The notes beneath the pieces were generated by a model, which searched no databases, was not told where the DNA came from, and saw nothing but the letters and a program-made list of their open reading frames with translations. Source: Ligula intestinalis (lineage: Eukaryota > Platyhelminthes > Cestoda > Diphyllobothriidea > Diphyllobothriidae). From it: a DNA stretch of 64,000 nucleotides. The stretch spans positions 10,490,396-10,554,395 of the forward strand of contig JAYGXS010000002.1 in assembly GCA_036362985.1 (NCBI GenBank), read 5' to 3'. A program made the translations under genes and the position numbers. Of the stretch, positions 11,501 to 23,500 are shown one piece after another. Each line of letters begins with the position of its first letter. Positions within the stretch are counted from its first letter, which is position 1.

Positions 11501-14500
11501 GAACCGTAAGTTGAACAGCTCGCGACTTACGCGGTCTCGTGAGGACTTTTACCTCACGGAGTGGAACAACGTGGCTGGTTCTTATTGAATGAGCCACAAC
11601 CGGAGAGCCACCACAATTTCTTCTTTACTGCTGTTGTATGCTCAGCTAGTGGCTAGCTATTGGGTAAGTGGAAGACGTCTAAAAATCCGTCAGAAGTCTT
11701 CTCGCTCTGCTTTAAGTTGGACTAGCCCACAGGTAGGAGGCATCCATCAAGGTCCTGATCATGAGGCCAGAAGACGCACTGCCACAGCAGAAAACGTCTA
11801 GCGTCACATACCGGATATGGCGCAGTTGCGGCTAGAGCAGTTCCGTCGAGAAAACTGAGAGATTATGTCTGACGCGATGTCCGAGCATTCATGAAAAACT
11901 CGCACATGCTGACCGTCTATTTATAGACCTAAGGCAGGAAATACGAAGGAGCCATAATCAGTGAGTTTGAATACTATGGAGCTTATTTGATCTTATTCGC
12001 CCTCAAAATTTCAGAATGGTTCTTTAAATGTCCCACGCCTTCGCTATAGCAAACCGGTCGAAGTAAGTATCCCATTTTAGCTTGATAGTGTCACCCAGGA
12101 TACTTTGAAGTGGCCTGCTGAATGTGAGGGCCTAACGTACACATTCCAGCATATGCCGCGAGTTCGAAGAAAAAACAAGGACTGTACGTCGAGGGAAGAA
12201 AAAAACAGTTAGATCTGACTAATAACAGTTAGAATTATCACTTAGAGGGTGGGAATAGAAATTCCAGGGATCTGACAGTTTGGAAGCAACGAGGCCAGCA
12301 ACCTAGAATTTGAACTCACATCCTAGGGTATTCAAATTGTTGACGTTGATTCTAATTTGTCTATATCTACCTTATTAGATTTCCTATCCATTTTTAGCTT
12401 AAAGTTTAATTTTTGTCAATAAATGTCTATTTTTTAAAGAATTTGATAAGCAACTAAGTATATCAACCCAGCGATCTAAATATTGTTGGTTTGGATAACA
12501 AACAAATAAGCCCTTGCCGATAGAGGAGAATATCCATGTTCCAGGAAGCAGTTCAAAAGAAGAAGAAGACGAAGCGATCACTGGAGCAAGAGTTTTATTG
12601 TCCTGACGTTTCGGATTCCGTCTGAAATCCTTAGTCATAGGTAATCGTAAACAAGTCTGAGTCTGCGCATGTCTCAGAATTGTTTACGATTACCGATGAC
12701 TAAAGGTTCCCGACGGAATCCGAAACGTCAAGGCATTAAAACTCTTGTTCCAGTGATCGCGTCTTCTTCTAAATAAGCCTTTATCCTTCTTTCTGCCCTC
12801 TAGGGCGTAGTGCCTGTTTCAACTGCCTTTTGCGACAAAACTGATTCTACTTACTTTGCGGCCTCTCGGATAGAATGTATAAGCGTAATCTGAAAAACCA
12901 TCTGATGACCTAACAGAAACCTACGTCTGTATAATAAAACCAAAGGAATGTTGCTGTTATTTTAAGGTTAGTATGCTCGAAATGTTTTGTCCAATGTGGA
13001 AATACTTGTTTAAACCACAAAATCCGGTGTTTATCTGCATATTATAGCGCCACCACAGATCGATTTCCTAATCCGACTAATGTACACAGGGAAGAACAAG
13101 CAAATTTTGCGAGTCAAGTTGCGTATCATGTGTGCGTACTAGATCCGAAACAGCTTTGTACCATTTAACAACAACATGGCAAATCATCGCGGTTTTATTA
13201 GATTTGTACGTGTAGCTTCAAAAAAAGAAGAGGCGATTTCTGGCACATGGTGTTTATTGGCCTGACGTTTTGGGATCTTATGTGTAAGAATTACCGGCAG
13301 AACATTGGGACTTGCATGATACGTATTTCGGCCTCATTAGGTCTCATCAGATGAAGACACTTAACTCCAGTATAGCCGTGGAACTTGCCGCCACCCTCGA
13401 GTTTTGAACCCGCGTCTCACCGATCAGGGGCGAACGCCCTAACCATTGAGCTGTCGGGCTCGATGTTTTGTCGATTGTTGATTGGGGATATAGATAAGTA
13501 CGTATGTGTACACCGATCATATTCAGGGCACACCTGCCCTGGTATTTTATGCCTTGCAGCTGTTATGGGTGGATGCGATCACACAACCGTTTCACATGAC
13601 TAAGTATATGTTACTTACTATATTTCAGTAAAATATTTATTTTATGTGTAGGCATTTGGGATCTCTCTCGAACACATTCTCCGAGGCAGTTGTACGAAAG
13701 GGTGGTAGGGAGCACAGGCGATCACATATTATTCTGAACTGCTTCCTAGGACTTGCCTGTTTCTTCTATCAGCAGGTATTATGTCACAAGTTTGGTTTCG
13801 TTAAGTGATGGTTCTGACGTTTGACCCGGATGTACTGAGTTTCGGCGCAAGCTGCAATTTCACAATATCGTGGATAATTCTGCCTTAAATATTATCGAAA
13901 TGACATGTGTAAATGCAAATCAAGGTTTTTGTTATAAGAGATGTTGAACATTTCAGAGAAAAAAGCACACACGCCGGAGAAAGCTCGCAGATGGACCGTT
14001 CCTATCGTCCATGGAGAAGTACACGGTCACTTCAGAATGCCGATTTTTCAGCCGATAAACCAAGAAACAGTAGGACAGACTTTGTCCAGTACAGCGACGA
14101 ATTTCCAGACCAAATTTCCAAAGGCCTCTACGATGAAGAAGGAGAGTTTTCACACCCTTATAGGAGGTCTCCATCACTTTTTGAATTTAAAGGTTGTCAA
14201 CACGTCCCGTTCCAAAGATGGGAACCAAATTCAGACCTTAGATGTGACTCCCGAACCAATCCAGCATTCTGCTTGCCTACGTACCCCTCGGAAAACGAGA
14301 CGAGACTATCAACTTCATCATGGATACATGCAGATTCATACGTAAGCCAGAAGCTGAACACTTATTTGTACTCACTTTGATAAGTGTAGTCCGCAATTTG
14401 TTATGAAGGCATTCTATCTTCAAGCCTTGTACACTTTGGAGCAGATATCAAATTACTTACATGAAACCCACACTTATGCGGCATAGGAACTTCCAGGATT

Positions 14501-17500
14501 TTGTCACTAAGTATGTGTGAATGGGCATATCTTCATTTTCTGCAATAATTTATTGATATTAAAATGCAACCCCTTGGAAGAATTTATTACGCATTATAGT
14601 GATTGCAAAATAATATATCTTTTTGCCCCATGTTAAGCCTTTAATGATCTAATGAAAAATTCTAGACTCGCAGTAATTAGTTCTGTATTTCATGCTTGCT
14701 TTTCATGTCTACTGGATGGACTTAGTGCTTTTTTACCTCATCTATCCTGGAATGCCCACTGAAGCCCGAACGAAGGAAATATCTTAAAAAAGGATGTGAC
14801 TATAGCAGGAGTTTATGTTCGAATTTGTTTGACAATAACAGTAGAAGATTCTTGGTCTCTGATTATTCATTTTCCTTAATAAGTTTCAAAGCAAACAGTT
14901 ATTATATCGATGCTAAAATGAAAATTCTTTTCCAAAAATGAACTTTTGTAATAGCCTGCTTTTATCCTACCCGCAACCCTGGCGCGGCGTCCTTCTAATA
15001 TAAACTGTCTTCGGTATTATGAAAATAAAAAAACAGTGAATGCATATGCGACAGAGCGAGTCTTCAGAAGGCATATTAAAAGGGCTGATAACGAAAATTT
15101 CACGATCAAAACCTCAACAATCCGTCTTCCGATGCTGGTGCACTTTTGCATATAACTTAGCCCTCTAGATGGTCAAACAGCAGATAAGTCGTGACAAGCT
15201 CGCGTCGAAGCGAACTTTGCCAAAAGCTCATGACCCCCTGTTCTCGATTTCCGGGGACTGCCAATCACAGATGCCGCACAGCTGGTATTTGGCCCGGCAT
15301 CGAATAACATGCCTGCACGCGTAAGCCAACGCAGTCTGTCTGACCAAACACCATCGAGGCCGACCCAGACAATGTGCGCTCTGGCTGGCCGGTGGAATGT
15401 CTGCTGCTAAAACATAACTTAGGACCCGCCTGCCCTGCTGGCTCGTCATGCGCTCCGAAGTCAAACTTTCTCCTACTTATTTTCCGTTGCTCTGTATACA
15501 GAATAACTTATTCTGATTACTCTGGCCTCCACTTAACCCCCTTCGGTGGATACGCTGGAATAAAACAGCAGCTAGAGCAGAGCATGCCCACTCTCAGAAA
15601 CTGCCACCCACAAGAAGGGTGTTTGCACGCCTAGGTGCAGGTTCCCACCACGCCGGTCCCCGCAACATCTCCTGCCTCCAGCCTTCTCGAATAGGTCTAG
15701 GTTCGGGAGGAAGAGAAATATCGTTTGCTTTTACACTATCACGTCCAAGTCACCGTCCACACTTCCACCCTGCTGCGGGTTACACGACACTCTTCTTCCA
15801 TAACTGCCGTAAAACTCTGATATGTGCCGCTTAAATTAACAACTTAAGATAAATCATAGCAAGTCTTAACTAAGTGAGCCTAGAGGCCAACAACTTTATT
15901 CTTTATTTCTGTCATCTTATGTGTATTCGGTGTGGATTTAAGGAATATTAATTCGTCCACGACAAAGTTGTAACCTCTTTCGGGATTTTTACAGCCTTTG
16001 TGCATGTCTTTTTTTCCAGGCCAATGATACACAGTACCCAACCTACGTGCTTCCAGATTCAACCTCTACGGATCAAAAGCACTTTCTGGGCCAATCTCAG
16101 ACTGTCAATGGTAATGAAAACAAGCTGTTTTGCGAAGAAAACATGAATGTGTCGAGAATTCGGTCCTGTCGCTCTCCAATGGAGAACAGATTTTTCCGAA
16201 TGCAACCAAATTCACTGCCAAATGTTGAATATCACAACTGCGCTAGATGTCTACCTTTTTCTCTCGCTTCCCATTACTGTGGTGATGCGGAGGCGCTAAG
16301 GTAAAATTCTACCTATATTCTGTCTCAATAATTTTATCCGTCTGCAACGTTTTATGCAATAAACATGGTCATACTCAATTGCAAGCACAATGCATTTTTG
16401 TCTTCGTGCGTATTTACGCTACCAAGAGTTTATAAGGACAATTTCAAGTTACTCAGAGCATTTAAAAACGGAAATTCATTGTTCGTATCGAAAAGGGTCA
16501 GGCAAGCAAGCAGCTATGATTCCTATGAAAGAAGTAATTCACAACTCAAATTCATTATAATGGTCTGACGTATTGGGGAAAAGATTTGTATCCCAGTTAT
16601 ATATATAGATAGGGAATGAGGAGGCGTGTCGAGCACTAAAGATTATCGTCAGAGGTTAAAGCGTCAAACAACAACATGGAAGAGTTATAGGGGGCCAATC
16701 AACCACCATTACCTTCAGTGCAGAGTTGCCTGCGCAGGGCAATGTATACCGGTGTCAGATCGATAAATCTATTGAGTTTTTACCTGATTCCGGTGACCCG
16801 GATTCCAGTGATCGACACGCCGTCTCCTTCTCTATCTATAATAGTCCCAATTTCGCGCGCCATGCGCCCCATGGCAGGATAAGCGTATATACGATTCAAT
16901 GAGTGTTAACTAGTTAATAGTATTGCTTGACTTTCAGTAAATCTATTGTACTCTCTCCACTCTCATCCGTCCGATCCCGGTGTCAAGAAAAAATATAAAT
17001 GACGGGGATACGTCGGGGTAGGTGACTGAAAGACTTGAACACCATACCTTCACGTGCCAAACAGAAATTGGTTCCGCACAATCCACAGTGAGGTGTTACA
17101 AAAAGGGAGTGGACGGCTCGCCCGCACACATGAGAATGACATGGAAGGAGCCGCTTATTCGGACTTTCAGGCCGCCAGTCTGTCACTTTACATAAGACCA
17201 CTCTGGGCTGACTGAGTAGTCTGGGTTATACCATCAATTGGTTGCGTACTAAACCACGATGTTTGGGTTGTCCTGGTAGATTAAAACGCGTCGGATTTAT
17301 TATCTTGTAGGGTGAGACAAAATGCAATGGAAAAGTGACCCCAGAACTAGACTCAATCTTTCGTCTCCAGTGGAGCAGGCAATCAGTTAACCTACTGATG
17401 CCGAGATTAGGCGCAATTTGCCTAAAATAAATGGCCCTACCATATATGTTATGCATGAAACTGGTCCTTCGAACTACGCACCATTTTTGAATGCCATGAG

Positions 17501-20500
17501 TTGTACTGAGTAGCCGCCTCCTGTACGAGATATATAATGCGACCTCCAGCACTTCTACGGTGGAGCCCATAACTGAGCACCTCACTTTACTGCAAAACCA
17601 ATTAAAGTATTTGATTGTGCTTTCAATTTGAACGTATGATTCAGTTAAATTCTTCGTATTAATCAACGAAGAACAACTGAAGTCATTAAGCCTTCTACCA
17701 CCTACGCTACTCACCAAATCTTTTCATTCAGGGGTGAGTCACACAATGGGATAAACAGCACTTTACTCATATAATTCGCTTAACGCGATCCACAAGGGGA
17801 TCTTTTTTCTGCCGAATGTCTCCATTTTGTTGCAATACGCCGTAAAGAAAAGTCCCGTAGAGTTAAATTTACGTTTAACAAGGTATGATGAGCTAATGCT
17901 TGCCTGGTGGATGCGAAAATATCTAATTATTCACAATGCAGGTAGGGCACTATGTGCACAATTATGGGTTTCTCAGAAAGTAAGGAGTTTTCTAGCTTTT
18001 TAAATGCATAGAACATCTAAAACATACTCCTCGTCAAAAATAATTGGGCAAAACTTATTTTCGAAGTTCACTGATTGGCGAACAGGTATGGGCCTGATAC
18101 CACAGATCTCGCTGCCAAAGCTTTCTGTGAATATAAATCTGATGATAGGAATATTGCTTTTTGGAATTGCAAGCTGTAGTTAGCCTTACTATCCTTTGAA
18201 ATGTCTTAATAAGATCAGCTTTCAGTTAGTATAATCAACCAAATGGCAACTGACAGTCTTCAGTTCAACAGGTGAACTATACCGCATTCAGAGAAGACGA
18301 CTCGAGCGGATTCTTTAGCAGAGACATCAGCAGGAAGCAATTGCAGAAACAGGTGCTATTGCTTTACCGAATTTCACAGGTCATTAGCAAGCGATTAAGC
18401 CTAGTTTATTTAATGCAGCAAAACATCGAGTGAATAACCACCATGGAGAGTTTCTTTCATCTGCAAGTTTTCAGGCAGATCTATTTTCCAATTATATAGT
18501 AGTCTGTAAACAGTTAAAACTGTTCGTATTCGTTATATTCAATGGTCACTTTATTGTGTATTTTTGATGCTAACAGTGCAGTGTCAAGCCGACCAAAGCC
18601 CATTTTTTCAAGAACCTTACCTGCAAATTACTATCTGCCGGATTACCAAGGCCAAGAAAACCGCCTGAGACAATCAAGTCAGTCATGTAGAAGGTTCTCC
18701 GGATGTCCATCGACGATCCGTGCCACAGAGAACACTCGACAACTAAATCCAGATCGCATGCAGGGGAGCAATTTCGAGACGATTCGTGAACAGGAACGTG
18801 ACTTTCAGTCAGATTGGCCAGTATCCACTGATTCACTATTAGACGTTTTTACAGAAGACTGGATTTTACCTCTCACTCCAAAACACTCCACGCCCAAGCG
18901 TGAACCTTTCCAGGCCACAGAACCATATAAAAGGATACAGAGTTCGTCCAATTCAGCACTATCGACCTCCAATTATCAACCAACAAAGGAGTTGCAAAAT
19001 GAATGCTGGGAATATATGCAGTCAGCATCTTCACAGAAAACTCCAGTTTCTGAGCTTGGTAATAACACCGACAAGGCAATCCAAGTTTCATTCGAAAAAT
19101 CTGTAAGTAGTACTAGTCACTGTTTTAGGTTAAAAGTCTGTTAGCTGAACAAAATGCGAATTTTTTCTGATATTATTTGGTCGCTAGGATCTATTTTTTT
19201 GCCTGTCAAAGTTTTTCTTACTTTAGTGTTTTTGGAACTCATTTTAAACAAAGCCAGCTTAAAGAAAGTTAAAAAAGTACAGTGATGGCAAGATCCATGT
19301 GATTCTCACGAGTGGCTTTCTATAAGTCCTTCAGTTTCGACAAGTAAATACAAACATCTAAGTGTTCCGACCGCTTGAAATTAAGCAGTATTTTACGGAA
19401 GAGATCTTACTTTAGGTTAATCGGAGGACCAACTGCATGAACCACTTGGGGGATATAGCACACGTCGAAAGACGGCGAGTTCGAAAATCAGTTAAGGTCG
19501 TAAAAACAGCAAAGTATGGTAAATGTCCAGCGTTTCATAAGTGTAATTTTTGCGGCCTGTGAATAAGTTTTCACATGACTTTTAAGCTTCAACTTTCCGC
19601 TATCCTTCTGATTTAATCGGATCACTTCTCATTTATCTGTTCGGTGAGCCGACCTTTTCCTCAGCGTAAATTCCATTCCGTGAATGCTAACGCATGGGAT
19701 CTAGTCCAAAAACCTAACCTCTGCTCCTTCCTGTAGATGTGGATTGCTACCGGGCGTTCGCATAAAAAGCAATTTCCCGATTCGAAAACTGTAAATTCGA
19801 AGCAAGATCTTTGCCCAACAGTGTGTTTCCTAAGTCACCTTGAAATTGTGGCTTTAGAAGAGAGTCCCTGATTTTTGCGGACTGGATACTTCGCAATTTC
19901 TCTCCTAGGATACGTTCTGCGGATTTTCGATATTTTGCAGGATTGCGGCATTGTATGCTTTTATTTTTGAATAATGATTTCTACATGGATTTTGTTAATA
20001 TCTTGTAGCAATAGCGCATACTTTAGCTGACCTCTGTGATAATCAATGTAAGCGAAATTTGTCAACTTTTCGTTGAAAACAGAGGTGAGTACCTCTACGG
20101 ATGGTAATGAGACAATTCCAGTGGTTGTGTGATAATGGTAGTAAAAATGGTCTTTCAGGAGAGGAAACTTTGTGTTCTGAAATATATGAATTTTAAGCAA
20201 TCATATTTGCCCTATTTCCTTCGTAAAATGCATTGCAATGTTAGTTAAAGAAAGCAAGTCAGGTAGGAATAACATATCCAGAGCTTACAGAATTTTCCAA
20301 TTCAAAGAGCCGGCAGACTGTCATCGGGACAGTGAGTTGTTTATGACTTTGTCCTGTTGATGCTAACAGTAGTAAATAACTGTGGGTTGCATATCATAAG
20401 TCTGCCCTGTGGGCATTCTGAATGGTCTTTTGTTCTTTATGACTTTATCACACGGCTCTGCTGTTTTCTGTCAAAAGAATACTTGAAGCAAAAGATGAAC

Positions 20501-23500
20501 TTTAAGCAAAATGTTATCTTGTACTCATAAATTAGCCTTGTGCGTCATCCATGAATACCAAGACGTAGAAACTCTTGATTAGGCTGTTTTATGTAGCCAG
20601 CCGCACAACAATAGCAGGAGAGTTAAGTTTCTTGCGTTTAATACAACGGAGGGGCAAATTTATGTTTTGGCTTTTTTAACAAGCCATTAGGGTTATTAAT
20701 CTTTGTTGTCTGCGGAATTCGTTGTTTTCGGAGCTTTGAAAAGCGGGGTAAATTATAGTTTTAAGGCCTGTGTTAACTTAATTTCCCGTTCTTCTGTTAA
20801 TTGAATCGACTACACCTTATTGTAGCATATGCCTCGACTTCATAATTTCTGTATTTCTCCACATCCCCTCAAGACTATGAACCGCTCTTAATTTATATGT
20901 TTATTTTGTTGTCTTAGGCTTTAAAGTAATTACATAATTTCAATTAAGAACCGCATTCCCTTTGTTTTCCTAGGGTAATTTTGTACTGAAAGGAATTTCA
21001 ACCTGACTTTTTTACTATAGCTTTAAGGTATTTGACGCAGCCAATGGAAATTTATGTCCATTAGGATTATTTTAACTGAGCTTTTTTAAGGGATAGGTGT
21101 GCCCATATATGGATTTGCTTTTCCATTGGATTCGGGAACTTTTGATCAGATGAAGCAAAAATTAATCGTTCACGCCGTGGTTCACTAACAAGATAAATAC
21201 CTCACCAAAAAGCCTGTCAGTGCACCTTACTTTTCACATGATCTCTATCCACGTGGACTCCGTGATGAGATATATAACGGCACGCAAGTTACCTGCTCCT
21301 CCTAGCAAGGTCACGATAATTAACCTCCATCTTTATCCCAATAATAACTCTCGGTAACTGAATCGACACCGTTTTCCTTCATATTTCACCATCAATGGCT
21401 CCTTTACTGATTCGCTAGTGGCTTGTGAACGCGAATTTATGTCAAAACTGCATAAAGAAAATGTAGCCAAGCATCGCCGAAGCCAAAAGTCAATCTGGGT
21501 TGACTTTTTCAGCTCTTAGACTAACCCCTTGGATAAATTGTTTGGACCGATTCCTGCTACTTATTCTCCATCGGCTGAGTTATTCTTCAAGCAGTTTGAG
21601 GTCTGTAACTAAAATCGACGGTCTTGGCCATCTGTTTATGTATGTGGTAGCCTAGGACATAGTAGTTCACTTAAAGTCGATATTACCGTCGTTTAAATCG
21701 ACCCTTATATACCACCGCTCAAGAAGGCTGCAGTATGAACCTGAATGTCTCCGGTCTTAAATAGTAGCTTTCTGAAGGTCTTATTAAGGTGCAGCCTTTA
21801 GATATTTTCTGCAAACTAGAAGTTTAGGTCTCACATCACCAAATTTTCAATCTTACACGCGGGCACGCAAGTTTCGTCCGGTCATCCAACTTATATATTT
21901 TAAAACTGATTGAAGTTGTTTTATAAACGACATTATTTCCAGGGTTCGCATTGAAAACTGAATAAGTGCTGGTTAGGGAAGCGACAGCGACAGTTATAAC
22001 CACCAAGAAACCACATAGGATATCTCTTTAATATCGATTTATTGCTCAGTCAGTCAGTCAGTCATTTGGTTAGTGCCCGCTTTGTTTGTTCAGCTGATAA
22101 CACTACACGCTGCCCAGGTAGAATTAACGTTTCCTGTGTTTCAAGGCCGTTCAATGCTTCCAAATCGAGATAGGACATGGCTTCTTTTTTACATGTTGAA
22201 ATTTTGCGTGTACTTTTATTTGGGGTGGTAGCTTTTCCCGCTACTGCAATTTGCAGTTTCCTAAGTACATGTCGGCGCGCCTTGGCCTCATTTCTGGTTT
22301 CGGTTTGCAACTTGGCATGTACCTCCGGCTCGAGCGAGTTCAGTTGTTCCTCGAGACGTTATGTGCCAGTCGAGTTGATCAGGACAAAATATACTCAATA
22401 TAGCGAGCCTATAACTTTGAGTACTAATTTTCGAAAACCGAGTTTACAGTTCGTTCAATGACTACTTGGAAAATCAAGTCTGATAGAAATAAATTCATAA
22501 TAGGGCTCTGGAATTGTCATATTCCTGCTTATGAAACATAAAGTAGAGTACAGAATACTGGCGTAGAAGTTTGCATACATATGCTGACTTCAAAGGCTTG
22601 TTCCTCGTTTCGTAGATCTTGGCCAGAAAGCAAATCACTGTGCTCTCTATTAGCTGTGAAACTGAAAACATCAAAGGATGACATGGATTTAAATGGCATT
22701 AACCTTAAATGCTTTTAAATCAAGGGATTGATTGAGTGAACGTACTGTTGTTGGTGAACCCCTAATCAAACCCAAAAGACAACCAAACGCCTATTCACTA
22801 GATCATGGTAAATGTATCAAGTCGAGAGTCGAGAAACACGAGTAGTGGGCTTTTCATAAATTTTCGACGGATTATTAGACGTGCAGTTGAGGAGTCAATG
22901 GTTTCAGAAGACAAACAGTCGCAGGATATTAGGACTTCACTGACCACGATTTGCTGGATTGTATTTTTTTGAGTAGCCAGAACATGGTCAACAACACTGG
23001 TGGCTATCGAAAACTTACATGAACTCTCAATTCTATAGTTAACCCTTTCCAGTGAGCTTATAGGAGTTAAGGCTAAGACGGTTGACCCTAATAGCTACGA
23101 TCTTCCAGGCCCGGTTCCATAGGAGAGGAGAGAAGTGTTTGGAAAGCCAGATTGTTAGGAACAGTATATTATGTACACAAGGGTTAGGAGGAAATTGCCA
23201 CTCGGTCCAGTCTAGCTTTCAGCCGTGAGGGCACGTGAGCGAGCTTCCCGCTCAGAGCGGATGCCCAAGTGTCCGTCGGAGCAGGAATTGACCGAGGACA
23301 GGGGAGCGCTTCAGGAAGCTGATTGGTCAGACCTTTCTCGAGTGCGTCTGTGCGCTCCAACCGCCGCGGGGCAAAGGTTGCGCCTCGCAGGCGGACAGGG
23401 GCCGAACGGGTCGAGCGACTGGGCGACCAAGATTACCCCTGTCAGATCACATCTGCGGCGTTAGGCGTTTGAAGGAGTTTGGCTGTAGAACCACTAAAAG

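Noticed and set aside
13941..14345. Second open plus frame over the 385-nt exon
   Set aside because: Does not join in phase to either neighbour; composition is that of a shifted frame.
22177..22461. Plus-strand 94-codon hydrophobic frame
   Set aside because: Antisense to the candidate minus exon. The minus frame has charged helical composition plus stop and AATAAA.
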